NCBI RefSeq assembly: GCF_014646875.1
Contig: NZ_BMOC01000002.1
Location: forward strand, 186,001-250,000
Source of the DNA: Halobellus salinus
GTDB lineage: Archaea; Halobacteriota; Halobacteria; Halobacteriales; Haloferacaceae
Length of the DNA: 64,000 nucleotides
Direction: 5' to 3'
In this document: positions 1-7,898 of the stretch, piece after piece
How the letters are laid out: the number at the start of each line of letters is the position of its first letter
Position numbering within the stretch: the first letter of the stretch is position 1
Made by a program: the position numbers and the translations under genes
Notes under the pieces: model-generated
What the model was told of the DNA's origin: nothing
Seen by the model: only the letters and a program-made list of their open reading frames with translations
Databases searched by the model: none

Positions 1-1128
1 GCCGGCGGCGTCGGTGAACTCCCCGCGGCCGTCGACGGGCACGAAGACGTCGAGCCCGAGTTCCTGGCCGCGGGCGAAGTCCTCCTGGCCGTGGCCGGGC
101 GCGGAGTGGACCAGTCCAGTCCGGTCGGCCTCGACGTAGTCGGCGGTGTAAACCTCGCCTGCGCCCTCGAAGTCGCCGTGTTCGGTCACCCGATCCGCGA
201 GCGGGTGGTCGTACGCCCACCCGACGAGGTCTGCGCCCGCGTACTCGTCGACGACCTCGTAGTCCGCGTAGCGTCCCTGCTTCAGCACGTCCTCGACGCA
301 GGGTTCGGCGATGTAGAGGAGTTCGCTCTCTCGCGGCTCCCCGCCGCTCGAACTGTCCGAGGCGCTCCCCGCCTCGCTGTCGCCATCCTTCTCCGCACGG
401 ACAGCCTGATACGTCATCTCGCCGTCGACCGCGACGAAGGTGTTCGCGGGGATGGTCCACGGCGTGGTGGTCCAGATCACCAGGCTGCCTTCGCGACCCG
501 ACAGCGGGAACTTCACGTAGATCGACGGCGACGTGATCTCGTCGTACTCCACCTCGTTTGCGGCGATGGCGGTCTGACACCGCGGGCAGTAATTAACCGA
601 GCGTTTGCCCTGTTCGACCAGCCCTCGGTCGTCGACCCGCTGGAACGTCCACCACGCGGCCTCCATGTATTCGGGCGTGATGGTCTCGTAGGGGTTCTCG
701 AAATCCATCCAGGCGCCGATTGACCGGAAGTCCGCGTCCATCGCCTCCCGGTTGCGCACCGCGAACTGCTTGCACTCGTCGATGAACGCCTCGATGCCGT
801 ACGCCTCGATGTCGCGTTTGGTCTCGAAGCCGAGTTCCTCCTCGACTTTCACCTCGATCGGGAGGCCGTGCATGTCGTAGCCGGGCCGGTCGGTCACCCG
901 GTGGCCGGTCATGCGCTTGTACCGGATGATGGCGTCTTTCAGCGTCTTGTTCCACGCCGTCCCCAGGTGCATCTGCCCGGAGGTATAGGGCGGCCCGTCG
1001 ACGAAAAAGAAGGCCGGGTCGTCGGCGTGGGCCGCCTTCGTCGCCTCGTAGGCGTCTGCGTTGTCCCAGTACGCCTCGACCGAGGGTTCGACCTCACTGG
1101 GCGCGTACTGGTCGTCGACTTCGTCCAT
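1..1128 (-). CDS. ileS: Isoleucyl-tRNA synthetase, N-terminal part (runs off the left edge)
   Basis: Charges tRNA-Ile with isoleucine in the cytoplasm. The 376 codons in the window run from an ATG at 1126-1128. They cover the start of the class I catalytic core, with PPYTSGQMHLGT at residues 46-57 (the HIGH-type motif, here HLGT), and much of the region leading to the editing insertion. PGYDMHGLPIE, typical of IleRS, follows. The KMSKS loop lies outside the window. A TATA-like ATATACG on the minus strand about 25 bases before the ATG suggests a leaderless transcript. An acidic, Ser/Gly-rich stretch sits in the editing region. The family call is secure; only the 3' end is missing. Confidence 0.93.
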   Translation of the reverse strand, partial: MDEVDDQYAPSEVEPSVEAYWDNADAYEATKAAHADDPAFFFVDGPPYTSGQMHLGTAWNKTLKDAIIRYKRMTGHRVTDRPGYDMHGLPIEVKVEEELGFETKRDIEAYGIEAFIDECKQFAVRNREAMDADFRSIGAWMDFENPYETITPEYMEAAWWTFQRVDDRGLVEQGKRSVNYCPRCQTAIAANEVEYDEITSPSIYVKFPLSGREGSLVIWTTTPWTIPANTFVAVDGEMTYQAVRAEKDGDSEAGSASDSSSGGEPRESELLYIAEPCVEDVLKQGRYADYEVVDEYAGADLVGWAYDHPLADRVTEHGDFEGAGEVYTADYVEADRTGLVHSAPGHGQEDFARGQELGLDVFVPVDGRGEFTDAAG

Positions 1129-1185
1129 ACAGGTGACCTACCGACGAACGTATATGAAATCCGTGGAACCGCGACGATACTGTGT

Positions 1186-1373
1186 CGGATTCCTCCCACT
1201 GCTAAACAGTGGTTGCTGAAGTAGCGGTTGTAACACATTCGTGAGCTTCTCTCACGAGTCCTACGTCTCGTGCACCGGGTGCACGTCAATCTAAGTGCCG
1301 ATCCCGCCTGGCTGTCCAGACGTACGACGCCAAATCAGCAACCACTGTAAAGCCGTGGGCTTCCTCCTTGCAT
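1186..1373 (-). mobile_element. IS200/IS605-type end remnant, split by a small insertion
   Basis: Outside the inserted element, the two flanks join into a hairpin: CCCAC-T-GCT on the left (about 1195-1203) and AGC-C-GTGGG on the right (about 1351-1359), followed by GGCTTCCTCC. Read on the minus strand this resembles the right end of haloarchaeal IS200/IS605/IS1341 elements, with a stem, a TTTAG-type loop and a GGAGGAA flank. No tnpA or tnpB is next to it, so this is a solo end or relic. It lies between ileS and the next gene. Confidence 0.5.
1203..1351. mobile_element. Small non-coding inverted-repeat element (MITE-like) with TAAA target duplication
   Basis: Perfect 13-bp inverted repeats lie at 1207-1219 (CAGTGGTTGCTGA) and 1335-1347. 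They enclose 115 bp without a credible coding frame. TAAA flanks both ends (1203-1206 and 1348-1351), as expected for a 4-bp target duplication. The first repeat base is ambiguous because the flanking A also pairs. Removing the element and one TAAA rebuilds the hairpin of an IS605-type end, which supports true insertion. The parent transposase family is not visible. Confidence 0.6.
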
Positions 1374-1440
1374 CCATATGAACGACTGTGGAGTCGACAC
1401 CGGGCGCAACCCTTTCAGGCTGCCCGCCGAACCGAGTGGT

Positions 1441-1899
1441 ATGAGCCTGGATGTGCCAGTCCCCGAACCCCCCGAACTGGAGGAGATCGACCCCAACGAG
1501 TACGAGGACGCGGAGGTTGTGGGCGACACCGACTACAAGCGCCAGGAGATCGAAGGGCTCCTCCACGACGGCGCGTGGCGGGAGGCGTTTCTGGCGTGGG
1601 CGGAGCGTACCGACCTCGACAAGGCGGACTTCGACATCATCACCGACCTCGATATGATCCAGCAGTTCGACTTCTTCTGGGACTCCTTCGCCGAGCGTGT
1701 CGGCTACCACGCGCCGGGCATCCCCGAGGACTGGAAGGAGCGGAACTACCACCCCGACCTCGACTCGTGGGGGTCGGTTTCGGGGATCAACGCCGGGTTG
1801 ACGGAGCTGGGACAGCTCGTCTGTGAACTCCTGAAAGACGACTACATCGAGTGGGAGACCGAGTACGAAGCCCCCGACGACCTCCCGGATTTCGGGTGA
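1441..1899 (+). CDS. Conserved-looking acidic hypothetical protein
   Basis: A 152-residue, very acidic soluble protein (MSLDVPVPEP at the N-terminus). It starts with a proline/glutamate-rich tail, followed by a mostly helical part rich in Trp and Phe (WREAFLAWAERTDL, FDFFWDSFAERVGY). No signal peptide, membrane segment or metal motif is visible. The ATG at 1441 is preferred over one at 1378 because CCCTTTCAG lies about 27 bases upstream, as in leaderless haloarchaeal genes. I do not recognise a function. It converges on the DUF151 gene. Confidence 0.7.
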   Translation: MSLDVPVPEPPELEEIDPNEYEDAEVVGDTDYKRQEIEGLLHDGAWREAFLAWAERTDLDKADFDIITDLDMIQQFDFFWDSFAERVGYHAPGIPEDWKERNYHPDLDSWGSVSGINAGLTELGQLVCELLKDDYIEWETEYEAPDDLPDFG

Positions 1900-1927
1900 G
1901 TTGGGGAGTCAGCCCCGCAGGACCGGC

Positions 1928-2425
1928 CTACCGACCGCCGAACTCGTCGAAATCGTCGGAGTCACCCGTCGGCCCCGCCTCTCCGGGGCCGTTGTCGAGG
2001 TCGAACCGCTCCGGTGGCTGGCCCGCCTCATCAACCACGGCGTCGGAGACCTCGATCGGACACTCCACGCGAACGGCCAGGGCGATGGCGTCGCTGGGGC
2101 GAGCGTCGAAGACGAACGGGCGTGGTTCACCGTCCTCGTACCGCTCGGCGTCGACCTTCGCGTAGAAGGTGCCGTCGGCGATATCGTCAATACGGACCCG
2201 GTCGATCGCGCCGCCGAACTCGGTGAGCACGTCGACCAGGAGGTCGTGTGTCAGCGGGCGCTCGAAGGGCTCCCCGGAGATCGCGAGTTGGATTGCGCGG
2301 GCTTGGTCGCCGGTCACGACGATCGGGAGGGACTCAGAGCGCGCCGCGAGGACGACCGCGGGGACGTTTTCGCCGTCGGCGTCGACGCCCACAGCGATCC
2401 CTTCGACTTCCGCGGGGTGGTTCAT
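1928..2425 (-). CDS. Bifunctional nuclease (BFN, DUF151) family protein
   Basis: A 165-residue protein matching the BFN/DUF151 family by its core: an N-terminal VEGIAVGVDADGENVPAVVL strand pattern, a GDQARAIQLAISGE segment (residues 38-51) and the family signature RPSDAIALAVR near residue 110. Some family members have RNase and DNase activity; the role of the archaeal members is not settled. The C-terminus is a low-complexity acidic tail (GEAGPTGDSDDFDEF). It is a single gene, transcribed away from the HTH gene upstream and convergent with the hypothetical gene to its left. Confidence 0.85.
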   Translation of the reverse strand: MNHPAEVEGIAVGVDADGENVPAVVLAARSESLPIVVTGDQARAIQLAISGEPFERPLTHDLLVDVLTEFGGAIDRVRIDDIADGTFYAKVDAERYEDGEPRPFVFDARPSDAIALAVRVECPIEVSDAVVDEAGQPPERFDLDNGPGEAGPTGDSDDFDEFGGR

Positions 2426-2492
2426 ACACTGACCTACTGCTCCCGGGTACGAATAGGTACGGGGGACCGGACCCGTCGACGACGAGCACGGT

Positions 2493-3101
2493 CTACCGCC
2501 GCTGCCGGACGGTCCACACCGCGAGCCACGCCAGGAGGACGGCTAAGCCACCGAGAAACACCAACAGCCCCGGCGGCGGGCCGGTCGAGGCCGCCGTCTG
2601 TGTCGCGACGTCCGCCGTCCCGACCGCGCCGCCACCGGCGTCGCCGCCCCCGCGGGCGACGAAGGGTGCCCCACCGAGGAGGTACTGCGTGAGCAGGCTC
2701 GCGATTCCGACAACCCCGAGACCGCCGAGTAGCCGGCCGAGTATGTCCGACACCCCCGCGGTCTCATCACCGTCGGCAGCGACAACCACGAGCGGGCGGT
2801 CGGCGGGAGCGTACACGTCCATCTCGCGACCCTTCTCGGAGTAGACTGTGTCAACCACCTCGATCACGCCCGCCGATTCCAGGCGTTCGAGGTGGTACTG
2901 GGCGTTCTGCAGCGAGGTGTCCACCGACTCCGCGAGCGCAGCGGGGTTCGTCGGTTCCTCGTGGAGGGCGGCGAGTATTCCGCGGGCGGTCGTCGAGGAC
3001 AGGGCCGACAGCAGGTCCTCGGCGTCGTCGTCGTCGAGTCCGACCACCCGAGGGGAGGCGTCGACCTCGGGTTCGGAGCGGGAGGGTAGTAGCCGGGCCA
3101 T
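2493..3101 (-). CDS. Winged-helix transcriptional regulator with membrane anchor
   Basis: A 202-residue protein. Residues about 25-90 form an ArsR-like winged helix: LLSALSSTTARGILAAL, then NPAALAESVDTSLQNAQYHL as the recognition region and an SEKGREMDVYAPADRPLVVV wing. Two hydrophobic segments follow (about 120-145, LLGGLGVVGIASLLTQYLLG, and 175-197, LLVFLGGLAVLLAWLAVW), separated by a Gly/Ala/Thr linker. The DNA-binding part would therefore face the cytoplasm from the membrane. This arrangement recurs in haloarchaea, but the signal sensed is unknown. It is divergent from the acetyltransferase gene. Confidence 0.82.
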   Translation of the reverse strand: MARLLPSRSEPEVDASPRVVGLDDDDAEDLLSALSSTTARGILAALHEEPTNPAALAESVDTSLQNAQYHLERLESAGVIEVVDTVYSEKGREMDVYAPADRPLVVVAADGDETAGVSDILGRLLGGLGVVGIASLLTQYLLGGAPFVARGGGDAGGGAVGTADVATQTAASTGPPPGLLVFLGGLAVLLAWLAVWTVRQRR

Positions 3102-3142
3102 CGCTCGCGTTTAGTGCGGGGATCAACACAAACCTGTTGTTT

Positions 3143-3168
3143 CCGGCGGGACAGAGCCGTCCCGCCGG
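3143..3168. repeat. Perfect 10-bp inverted repeat in a divergent promoter region
   Basis: CCGGCGGGAC at 3143-3152 and its exact complement at 3159-3168 enclose a 6-base loop. The hairpin sits between the starts of the HTH gene (3101, minus) and the GNAT gene (3212, plus). It could be an operator or an RNA hairpin in a leader; nothing distinguishes these from sequence alone. Confidence 0.5.
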
Positions 3169-3211
3169 TCGCTCCGCAATACACTTGCCACGGGGTCACC
3201 TACCGACGTGT

Positions 3212-3802
3212 ATGTACGTCCGGGACGCCAAAAATCGGGACGAGGTCTGGTTACTCGAACAGGTTGCGGAGGCGGAACTCGAGGACCCCGCGTTTCGGTC
3301 CCGGGACTACGTGATCGCCCTTGACGAGGAGACCTCCCGCAAGGCTGGGTTCGGGCGGATCCGCGTCCACACCGGCGACACACGGGAGTTCTGCGAACTC
3401 GCGTTCGTCTATACCCTCCCGCCGTGGCGACAGCAGGGTGTCGGCGCCCACATCATCGAGCGACTGGTCGCGGAGGCGGGCGACAACGGCCACGGGACGG
3501 TGTACACGTTCACCCGACAGCCCGCGTACTTCACCCCGTTCGGCTTCGACCCGCAGGACGCCGCCGACCTGCCGGAACCGGTGACCGACCGGCTGGAGGC
3601 CGTCCGCGAGGAGCGCGGCGACGACGTCATCGCGCTGGGTGTTGCTCCTGACGAGTTCACCGTCCCCGAAGAGTTTCGCGAGCGATTCAAGACCGCGGCG
3701 CCGGCGGACGACCCCGAGAACGGCGAAACCGTCGAGGTGACAGCCGAGGATTTCGGAATCGACCCCTCGGAGGCGACCTACAAGTACGACACCGGGAGCT
3801 GA
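3212..3802 (+). CDS. GNAT-family N-acetyltransferase
   Basis: A 196-residue acyl-CoA-dependent acetyltransferase. The family signature is the acetyl-CoA pyrophosphate-binding motif RQQGVGAHIIERLV (about residues 73-86), after the strand ELAFVYTLPPW. YTFTRQPAYFTPFGF follows, as in small-molecule or amino-acid GNATs. A C-terminal acidic extension of about 50 residues follows the core. The start is the ATG at 3212; longer readings would need a TTG and would cover the hairpin at 3143-3168. The substrate cannot be read from sequence. Confidence 0.85.
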   Translation: MYVRDAKNRDEVWLLEQVAEAELEDPAFRSRDYVIALDEETSRKAGFGRIRVHTGDTREFCELAFVYTLPPWRQQGVGAHIIERLVAEAGDNGHGTVYTFTRQPAYFTPFGFDPQDAADLPEPVTDRLEAVREERGDDVIALGVAPDEFTVPEEFRERFKTAAPADDPENGETVEVTAEDFGIDPSEATYKYDTGS

Positions 3803-3841
3803 GTCGTCGACGCAGCCGCTCCCGCCGTATCGTGTCGTAAG

Positions 3842-4117
3842 TCAGGTCCGGTCGTCGAGGAAGTCTGTGCTGAACACGATGTATGCGAGGACGCTGCAGA
3901 ACAGGATCGGCGGCAGGAGGGCAAACGCCCACAAGGGTTCGATCCCCCACTGGAGGATGAGCACGACGTTCCCGAGTCCGAGTGCGAGAAACGGCGCCAC
4001 CGCGATCACCGCGCGCTTCCGGTTTCTCCCCCCCGAATCCGACTGCAGCGGCGCGTTCGGGTCGAACTCGTCGTCGGCGGACTCGGTGTGCTCGTCGGCC
4101 GACATAGGGGACGACAT
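3842..4117 (-). CDS. Small two-helix membrane protein
   Basis: About 91 residues: a hydrophilic acidic N-terminus (SADEHTESADDEFDPNAP), a basic patch (GGRNRKRA), then two transmembrane segments (AVIAVAPFLALGLGNVVLIL and LWAFALLPPILFCSVLAYIV). The ATG at 4117 is preferred because a TTTTTGCC element lies about 27 bases upstream on the minus strand; a second ATG four codons in is possible. Function unknown. It follows another small membrane-protein gene on the same strand. Confidence 0.65.
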   Translation of the reverse strand: MSSPMSADEHTESADDEFDPNAPLQSDSGGRNRKRAVIAVAPFLALGLGNVVLILQWGIEPLWAFALLPPILFCSVLAYIVFSTDFLDDRT

Positions 4118-4170
4118 ACCCGAACGTGCGTGCCCGAACGGCAAAAACACCGCGTTCGTCGTGGGGGCGG

Positions 4171-4497
4171 TCACTCCGCCCGGGAGCCGCCTTCGACCCG
4201 CGAGGCGAGTTCGACCAATCCGAACAGCCCGCCGAGGAGCCCGGTCGATACCACGACCCCGTAGAGCGCGAGCGCGCCGGGTGTCACGGGGACCGTGAAC
4301 CCCGTCCCGAGCACCGCCGCGTCGCTGAGTTCGCCGTTACTCCCGACGAACCACCCGAGCCCCCCCGAGATCACGATCACGGTTACGCCGACTGCGAGCA
4401 GGATCCGCCGGCCGAGTCCGGGGGTACCGGTCGGTTTCGCCGTCTCCCCGTCGGTAGCTGTGCCGGTATCACCGTCGCTGTCGGTCTCCGAGTGCAC
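4171..4497 (-). CDS. Small two-helix membrane protein, resembles cox-cluster small proteins
   Basis: About 108 residues from a GTG at 4495-4497. A Thr/Asp-rich head is followed by two transmembrane segments (RRILLAVGVTVIVISGGLGW and GALALYGVVVSTGLLGGLFG). The pattern of helix, glycine-rich turn, VPVTPGALALYG and second helix recalls the small proteins encoded in haloarchaeal cytochrome-oxidase clusters; that link is from memory and uncertain. An upstream TTG at 4584 would add 29 residues of non-conserved look, so the GTG start is a choice, not a proof. Confidence 0.55.
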   Translation of the reverse strand: MHSETDSDGDTGTATDGETAKPTGTPGLGRRILLAVGVTVIVISGGLGWFVGSNGELSDAAVLGTGFTVPVTPGALALYGVVVSTGLLGGLFGLVELASRVEGGSRAE

Positions 4498-4616
4498 ACC
4501 TGAGGTAGGGGCGGGGACGGATTTGTCGTTGTTGGTCGCGTCGGCCGTCGCCAGCAGACCACCCGGCCGCGCGAGCAACGGCAAGCTACAAGCGGTCGCC
4601 GACCCAACTCACGGCG

Positions 4617-5048
4617 ATGACAGACGAGTTGGTCGATCGTGCCCGCGGGGCGCTCGGGGCCGCGTACGTCCCGTACTCCGAGTACAGCGTCGGCGCGGCG
4701 CTCCGGACCGCCGACGGGTCGGTGTACACCGGATGCAACATCGAGAACGCCAACTACTCGAACAGTCTCCACGCCGAGGAGGTCGCCGTCGCTGCGGCGG
4801 TCGCGGAGGGCCACCAGTCGTTCGATCGGATCGCGGTCTCGTCGGGCGCCCGCGACGGAGTGACACCGTGTGGGATGTGCCGGCAGACGCTCGCGGAGTT
4901 CGCCGACGCCGACCTCCCGGTCGTCTGCGACGAAGGCGACGGCGGGACGACGACGTACACCCTCGGGGAGTTGCTCCCGGACACCATCTCGACAGACACG
5001 CTGTCGGCGGCCGCCGACGCGCGCGACGCTGGGGGCGGGGAGCCGTAG
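4617..5048 (+). CDS. cdd: Cytidine deaminase
   Basis: Converts cytidine or deoxycytidine to the uridine form in pyrimidine salvage. The 143-residue chain has YVPYSEYSVGAAL (17-29), the substrate loop GCNIENANYSNS (39-50), HAEE with catalytic Glu54, and PCGMCRQ with zinc ligands Cys85 and Cys88. The first zinc ligand is His52 (HAE); short tetrameric deaminases usually have CAE. The next gene, 76 bases downstream, encodes a uridine phosphorylase, so the pair would act in sequence on cytidine. Confidence 0.93.
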   Translation: MTDELVDRARGALGAAYVPYSEYSVGAALRTADGSVYTGCNIENANYSNSLHAEEVAVAAAVAEGHQSFDRIAVSSGARDGVTPCGMCRQTLAEFADADLPVVCDEGDGGTTTYTLGELLPDTISTDTLSAAADARDAGGGEP

Positions 5049-5124
5049 TCGGCGCCCCCTGTCGTCAGCGCCACCAGCGTGTACGCCCGACAGGCTATTG
5101 ACCTACGGTGCCGACTACGGGGGT

Positions 5125-5955
5125 ATGAGCGACAGCGAAGACCCGAGCGACGAGGTGCAGTACCACGTCGCGGTCGGCCCCGACGACGTCGCCGACGCCG
5201 TCCTGCTGCCCGGCAACCCCGAGCGCGTGGACAAGATCACCGCGCTGTGGGATGGGTACGATGAGCGGGCCGAACACCGCGAGTACCGGACCGCGACGGG
5301 CACCTACGAGGACACCCCGATCTCTGTCACCTCCACCGGGATCGGGAGCCCCTCCACGGCCATCGCGGTCGAGGAACTCGCCCGCGTGGGCGTTGAGACG
5401 TTCGTGCGGGTGGGGTCCTGCGGCGCGATCCAGCCCGAGATGGACGTCGGCGACCTGGTGATCACCGCCGGCGCGGTCCGGCAGGAAGGCACCTCCGCGG
5501 AGTACGTCCGCGAGGACTACCCCGCCGTGGCCGACCAGGCGGTCGTCAGTGCCCTCGTTGCGGCCGCCGAGCGCCTCGGTCACGACTACCACGTTGGGGT
5601 CACGATGAGCGCCGACTCCTTCTACACGGGGCAGGGGCGCGCCGGCTTCGAGGGGTTCCGCGCGGCGGGGTCGGAGTCGCTGATCGAAGAACTCCGGGAC
5701 GCGAACGTGAAGAACATCGAGATGGAGGCCGCAGCACTACTCACGCTCGCGAGCGTCTACGGGCTGCGGGCGGGTGTGGTCTGCTCGGTGTACGCAAACC
5801 GCATCACCGGGGAGTTCCGGACCGAGGGCGAGTCGCGAGCGGCCGAGACCGCGAGCCTTGCGGTCCACCTGCTCGCGCGAATGGACGAGGCAACACGCGA
5901 GGCAGGGGCGGACCGCTGGCACCCGGGGCTGTCGCTCGGCTTGGACGACCAATAG
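5125..5955 (+). CDS. udp: Uridine phosphorylase-family nucleoside phosphorylase
   Basis: Phosphorolyses uridine (or a related nucleoside) to free base and ribose-1-phosphate. The 276-residue chain shows the family blocks: LLPGNPERVDKI near the N-terminus (phosphate-binding Gly and Arg), TGIGSPSTAIAVEEL, VRVGSCGAIQPEM and, near residue 200, NIEMEAAALLTLA, which carries the ribose- and base-contacting Met/Glu. The start is the ATG at 5125, with TATTGACC upstream. It sits behind cdd on the same strand, which supports a pyrimidine-salvage role. Purine substrates cannot be fully excluded. Confidence 0.9.
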   Translation: MSDSEDPSDEVQYHVAVGPDDVADAVLLPGNPERVDKITALWDGYDERAEHREYRTATGTYEDTPISVTSTGIGSPSTAIAVEELARVGVETFVRVGSCGAIQPEMDVGDLVITAGAVRQEGTSAEYVREDYPAVADQAVVSALVAAAERLGHDYHVGVTMSADSFYTGQGRAGFEGFRAAGSESLIEELRDANVKNIEMEAAALLTLASVYGLRAGVVCSVYANRITGEFRTEGESRAAETASLAVHLLARMDEATREAGADRWHPGLSLGLDDQ

Positions 5956-6000
5956 CAACGACCGAGCGATCGCCGCCGGCCCGGACAGTTCCGCAGTGAC

Positions 6001-6006
6001 TTTATC
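6001..6006 (+). promoter_or_regulatory. TATA box of the NADH dehydrogenase-like gene
   Basis: TTTATC lies 23-28 bases before the ATG at 6029, the standard spacing for a leaderless haloarchaeal transcript. Confidence 0.6.
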
Positions 6007-6028
6007 TGCCGGTTCCGTAGGGGGTGCT

Positions 6029-7219
6029 ATGAGCACGCAAGTCGTCGTTGTCGGTGCGGGGTACGCTGGCGCCGGCGCGGTCAAACGGCTCGAAGACGAA
6101 CTCAGCGCCGACGTCGACCTCACCTGGATATCCGAGAACGACTACCACCTCGTTCTCCACGAGGTCCACCGGTGTATCCGCGAACCGAGCGTTGAATCCA
6201 AGGTCGCGATCCCGGTCGACGAGGTCAAGTCGGCGTCAACGGAGTTCGTTGAGGGCCGGGTGACAGACGTTCACGTCAACGACCAGGTCGTCGAACTCGA
6301 AGACGGCGAGATCGCGTACGACTACCTCCTGCTCGGCGTCGGCTCCAGTACCGCGTTCTTCGGTATCGACGGGTTGCAGGAGCACGCCCACGAGCTGAAG
6401 GGCCTCGACGACGCGCGGGCCATCCACGCCGACGTCAAGACGGCCGCGGAAGCCGCCTCCCGCGACGACCCCGCTCAGGTGATCGTCGGCGGCGCGGGCC
6501 TGTCGGGCATCCAGACCGCCGGTGAGATCGCCGAGTACCGCGACGAGCACAACGCACCGATCGATATCAGCCTCGTTGAGGGACTCGACGAGGTCTTCCC
6601 GGGGAACGACCCCGAACTCCAGGGCGCGCTCCGCCGGCGGCTGGACGGGCTCGACATCGAGATCCTGACCGGAGAGTTCATCTCGCAGGCCGACGCCGAG
6701 GCGGTCTACCTCGGCGGGGGCGATGACGGCCCCGGCGAGGAACTCGCGTACGACGTCCTGATCTGGACCGGTGGCATCACCGGCCACGAGGAGGTCCACG
6801 GCGTCGACGTCGCACAGGACGAGCGCTCTCACCGGATCAACGCCGAAGCCGACTTCCAGACGTCCGACGAGCGGGTGTTCGCGCTTGGCGACGCCGCCCT
6901 CGTCGACCAAGGCGAGGACGCGGTCGCGCCGCCGACGGCCCAGGCCGCCTGGCAGGCCGCGGAGGTCGCCGGCGAAAACGTCGCTCGCGCGGTCGAGGGT
7001 CGCCCGCTGAAGACGTGGCGTCACGACGACAAGGGGACGGTCGTCTCTGTCGGCGATGACGCGGTCGCCCACGGCGTCAAACTCCCGGGAATCGGTGAAC
7101 TCCCGATCAGCGTCTTCGGCGGCCCCGCCGCACGGATGCTGAAAAAAGCGATCGCCGCCCGGTGGATCAATGACGTCTCCTCCCCACGCAACGCGCTCAA
7201 CGCGTGGGAGAGCATGTGA
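6029..7219 (+). CDS. Type II NADH dehydrogenase-like FAD oxidoreductase
   Basis: A 396-residue two-dinucleotide-fold flavoprotein. The FAD site is VVVVGAGYAGAGAVKRL (residues 4-20). The NAD(P)H site is VIVGGAGLSGIQTAGEIAE, near residue 155. A C-terminal FAD motif (RVFALGDAAL, followed by PPTAQAAWQAAEVAGEN) is present. This order is that of non-proton-pumping NADH:quinone oxidoreductases (Ndh-2) and sulfide:quinone reductase relatives. The C-terminus (AARMLKKAIAARWI) could form an amphipathic membrane-docking helix. A catalytic Cys pair typical of sulfide reductases is not seen, which favours NADH oxidation. Confidence 0.82.
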   Translation: MSTQVVVVGAGYAGAGAVKRLEDELSADVDLTWISENDYHLVLHEVHRCIREPSVESKVAIPVDEVKSASTEFVEGRVTDVHVNDQVVELEDGEIAYDYLLLGVGSSTAFFGIDGLQEHAHELKGLDDARAIHADVKTAAEAASRDDPAQVIVGGAGLSGIQTAGEIAEYRDEHNAPIDISLVEGLDEVFPGNDPELQGALRRRLDGLDIEILTGEFISQADAEAVYLGGGDDGPGEELAYDVLIWTGGITGHEEVHGVDVAQDERSHRINAEADFQTSDERVFALGDAALVDQGEDAVAPPTAQAAWQAAEVAGENVARAVEGRPLKTWRHDDKGTVVSVGDDAVAHGVKLPGIGELPISVFGGPAARMLKKAIAARWINDVSSPRNALNAWESM

Positions 7220-7364
7220 ACCGCCTCGGGGTCGAGTGGTTCGAGACGTCGAAGCCGTCTCGTCATCGCGGAAATCGAAAACTTCCGTACGACCCCGAGG
7301 CACCCGCCTCGTCTCCTCTGTTGAACAGGTCGCCCCGAGACAACAAAAGCCGTCGCCGGCGGGT

Positions 7365-7898
7365 TCAGTGTGTCGGCGCTTCGACCGGTGCCCGCATGTC
7401 CTGAATCCTGAGGATCAGAATGTTTCCGGTGTCGTCCTTGCCGTCGACCGTCCCCTCGACCACGAGCTTCGAGAGCGGGGTGGGACCGACGGTCACGCTG
7501 TCGCCCTCGTGAAACTGTCGCACCGACCCCTGGATGTGGATCTCGGCGCGGCAAAGCTCCGGGTGATGCACCGACGAGAGGTCGACCTCGTCGACGTTTG
7601 CGTTTTCGACCTCCTCGCCGTCGTGATACAGCGGGACGTACGCCGGTTCGTCCATCTGGTCCACGTCGAGTGCCTCGTAGGCTTTCGCGGTGGGTTTGTA
7701 CCCACCCTTCGGCCCGGGTACCCCTTCGACGAGTTGGAGGGCTTTCAGACTCTGCATCTGGTTGCGGATGGTCCCCGGGTTGCGGTCGACTTCCTCGGCG
7801 ATGTCCTCGCCTTTGACCGCATCCTCGTTCTCCCGGTGGAGGTTGATGAGTGCAGTCAGGATCGTCTTCTGGCTGGACGTCAGTTCGATGGATGACAT
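7365..7898 (-). CDS. HTH transcriptional regulator with C-terminal beta-domain
   Basis: A 177-residue cytoplasmic regulator. Residues 3-70 form a winged helix: LTSSQKTILTALINLH, then VKGEDIAEEVDRNPGTIRNQ as the recognition part and GVPGPKGGYKPTAKAYEAL as the wing. The C-terminal half (about 80-170) is beta-rich, with HHPELCRAEIHIQGSVRQF and a GDSVTVGPTPLSKLVVEG strand pair; its ligand is unknown. The ATG at 7898 is chosen over a longer start because TTTAATACC and TATATAC elements lie just upstream. It converges with the flavoprotein gene. Confidence 0.8.
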   Translation of the reverse strand: MSSIELTSSQKTILTALINLHRENEDAVKGEDIAEEVDRNPGTIRNQMQSLKALQLVEGVPGPKGGYKPTAKAYEALDVDQMDEPAYVPLYHDGEEVENANVDEVDLSSVHHPELCRAEIHIQGSVRQFHEGDSVTVGPTPLSKLVVEGTVDGKDDTGNILILRIQDMRAPVEAPTH

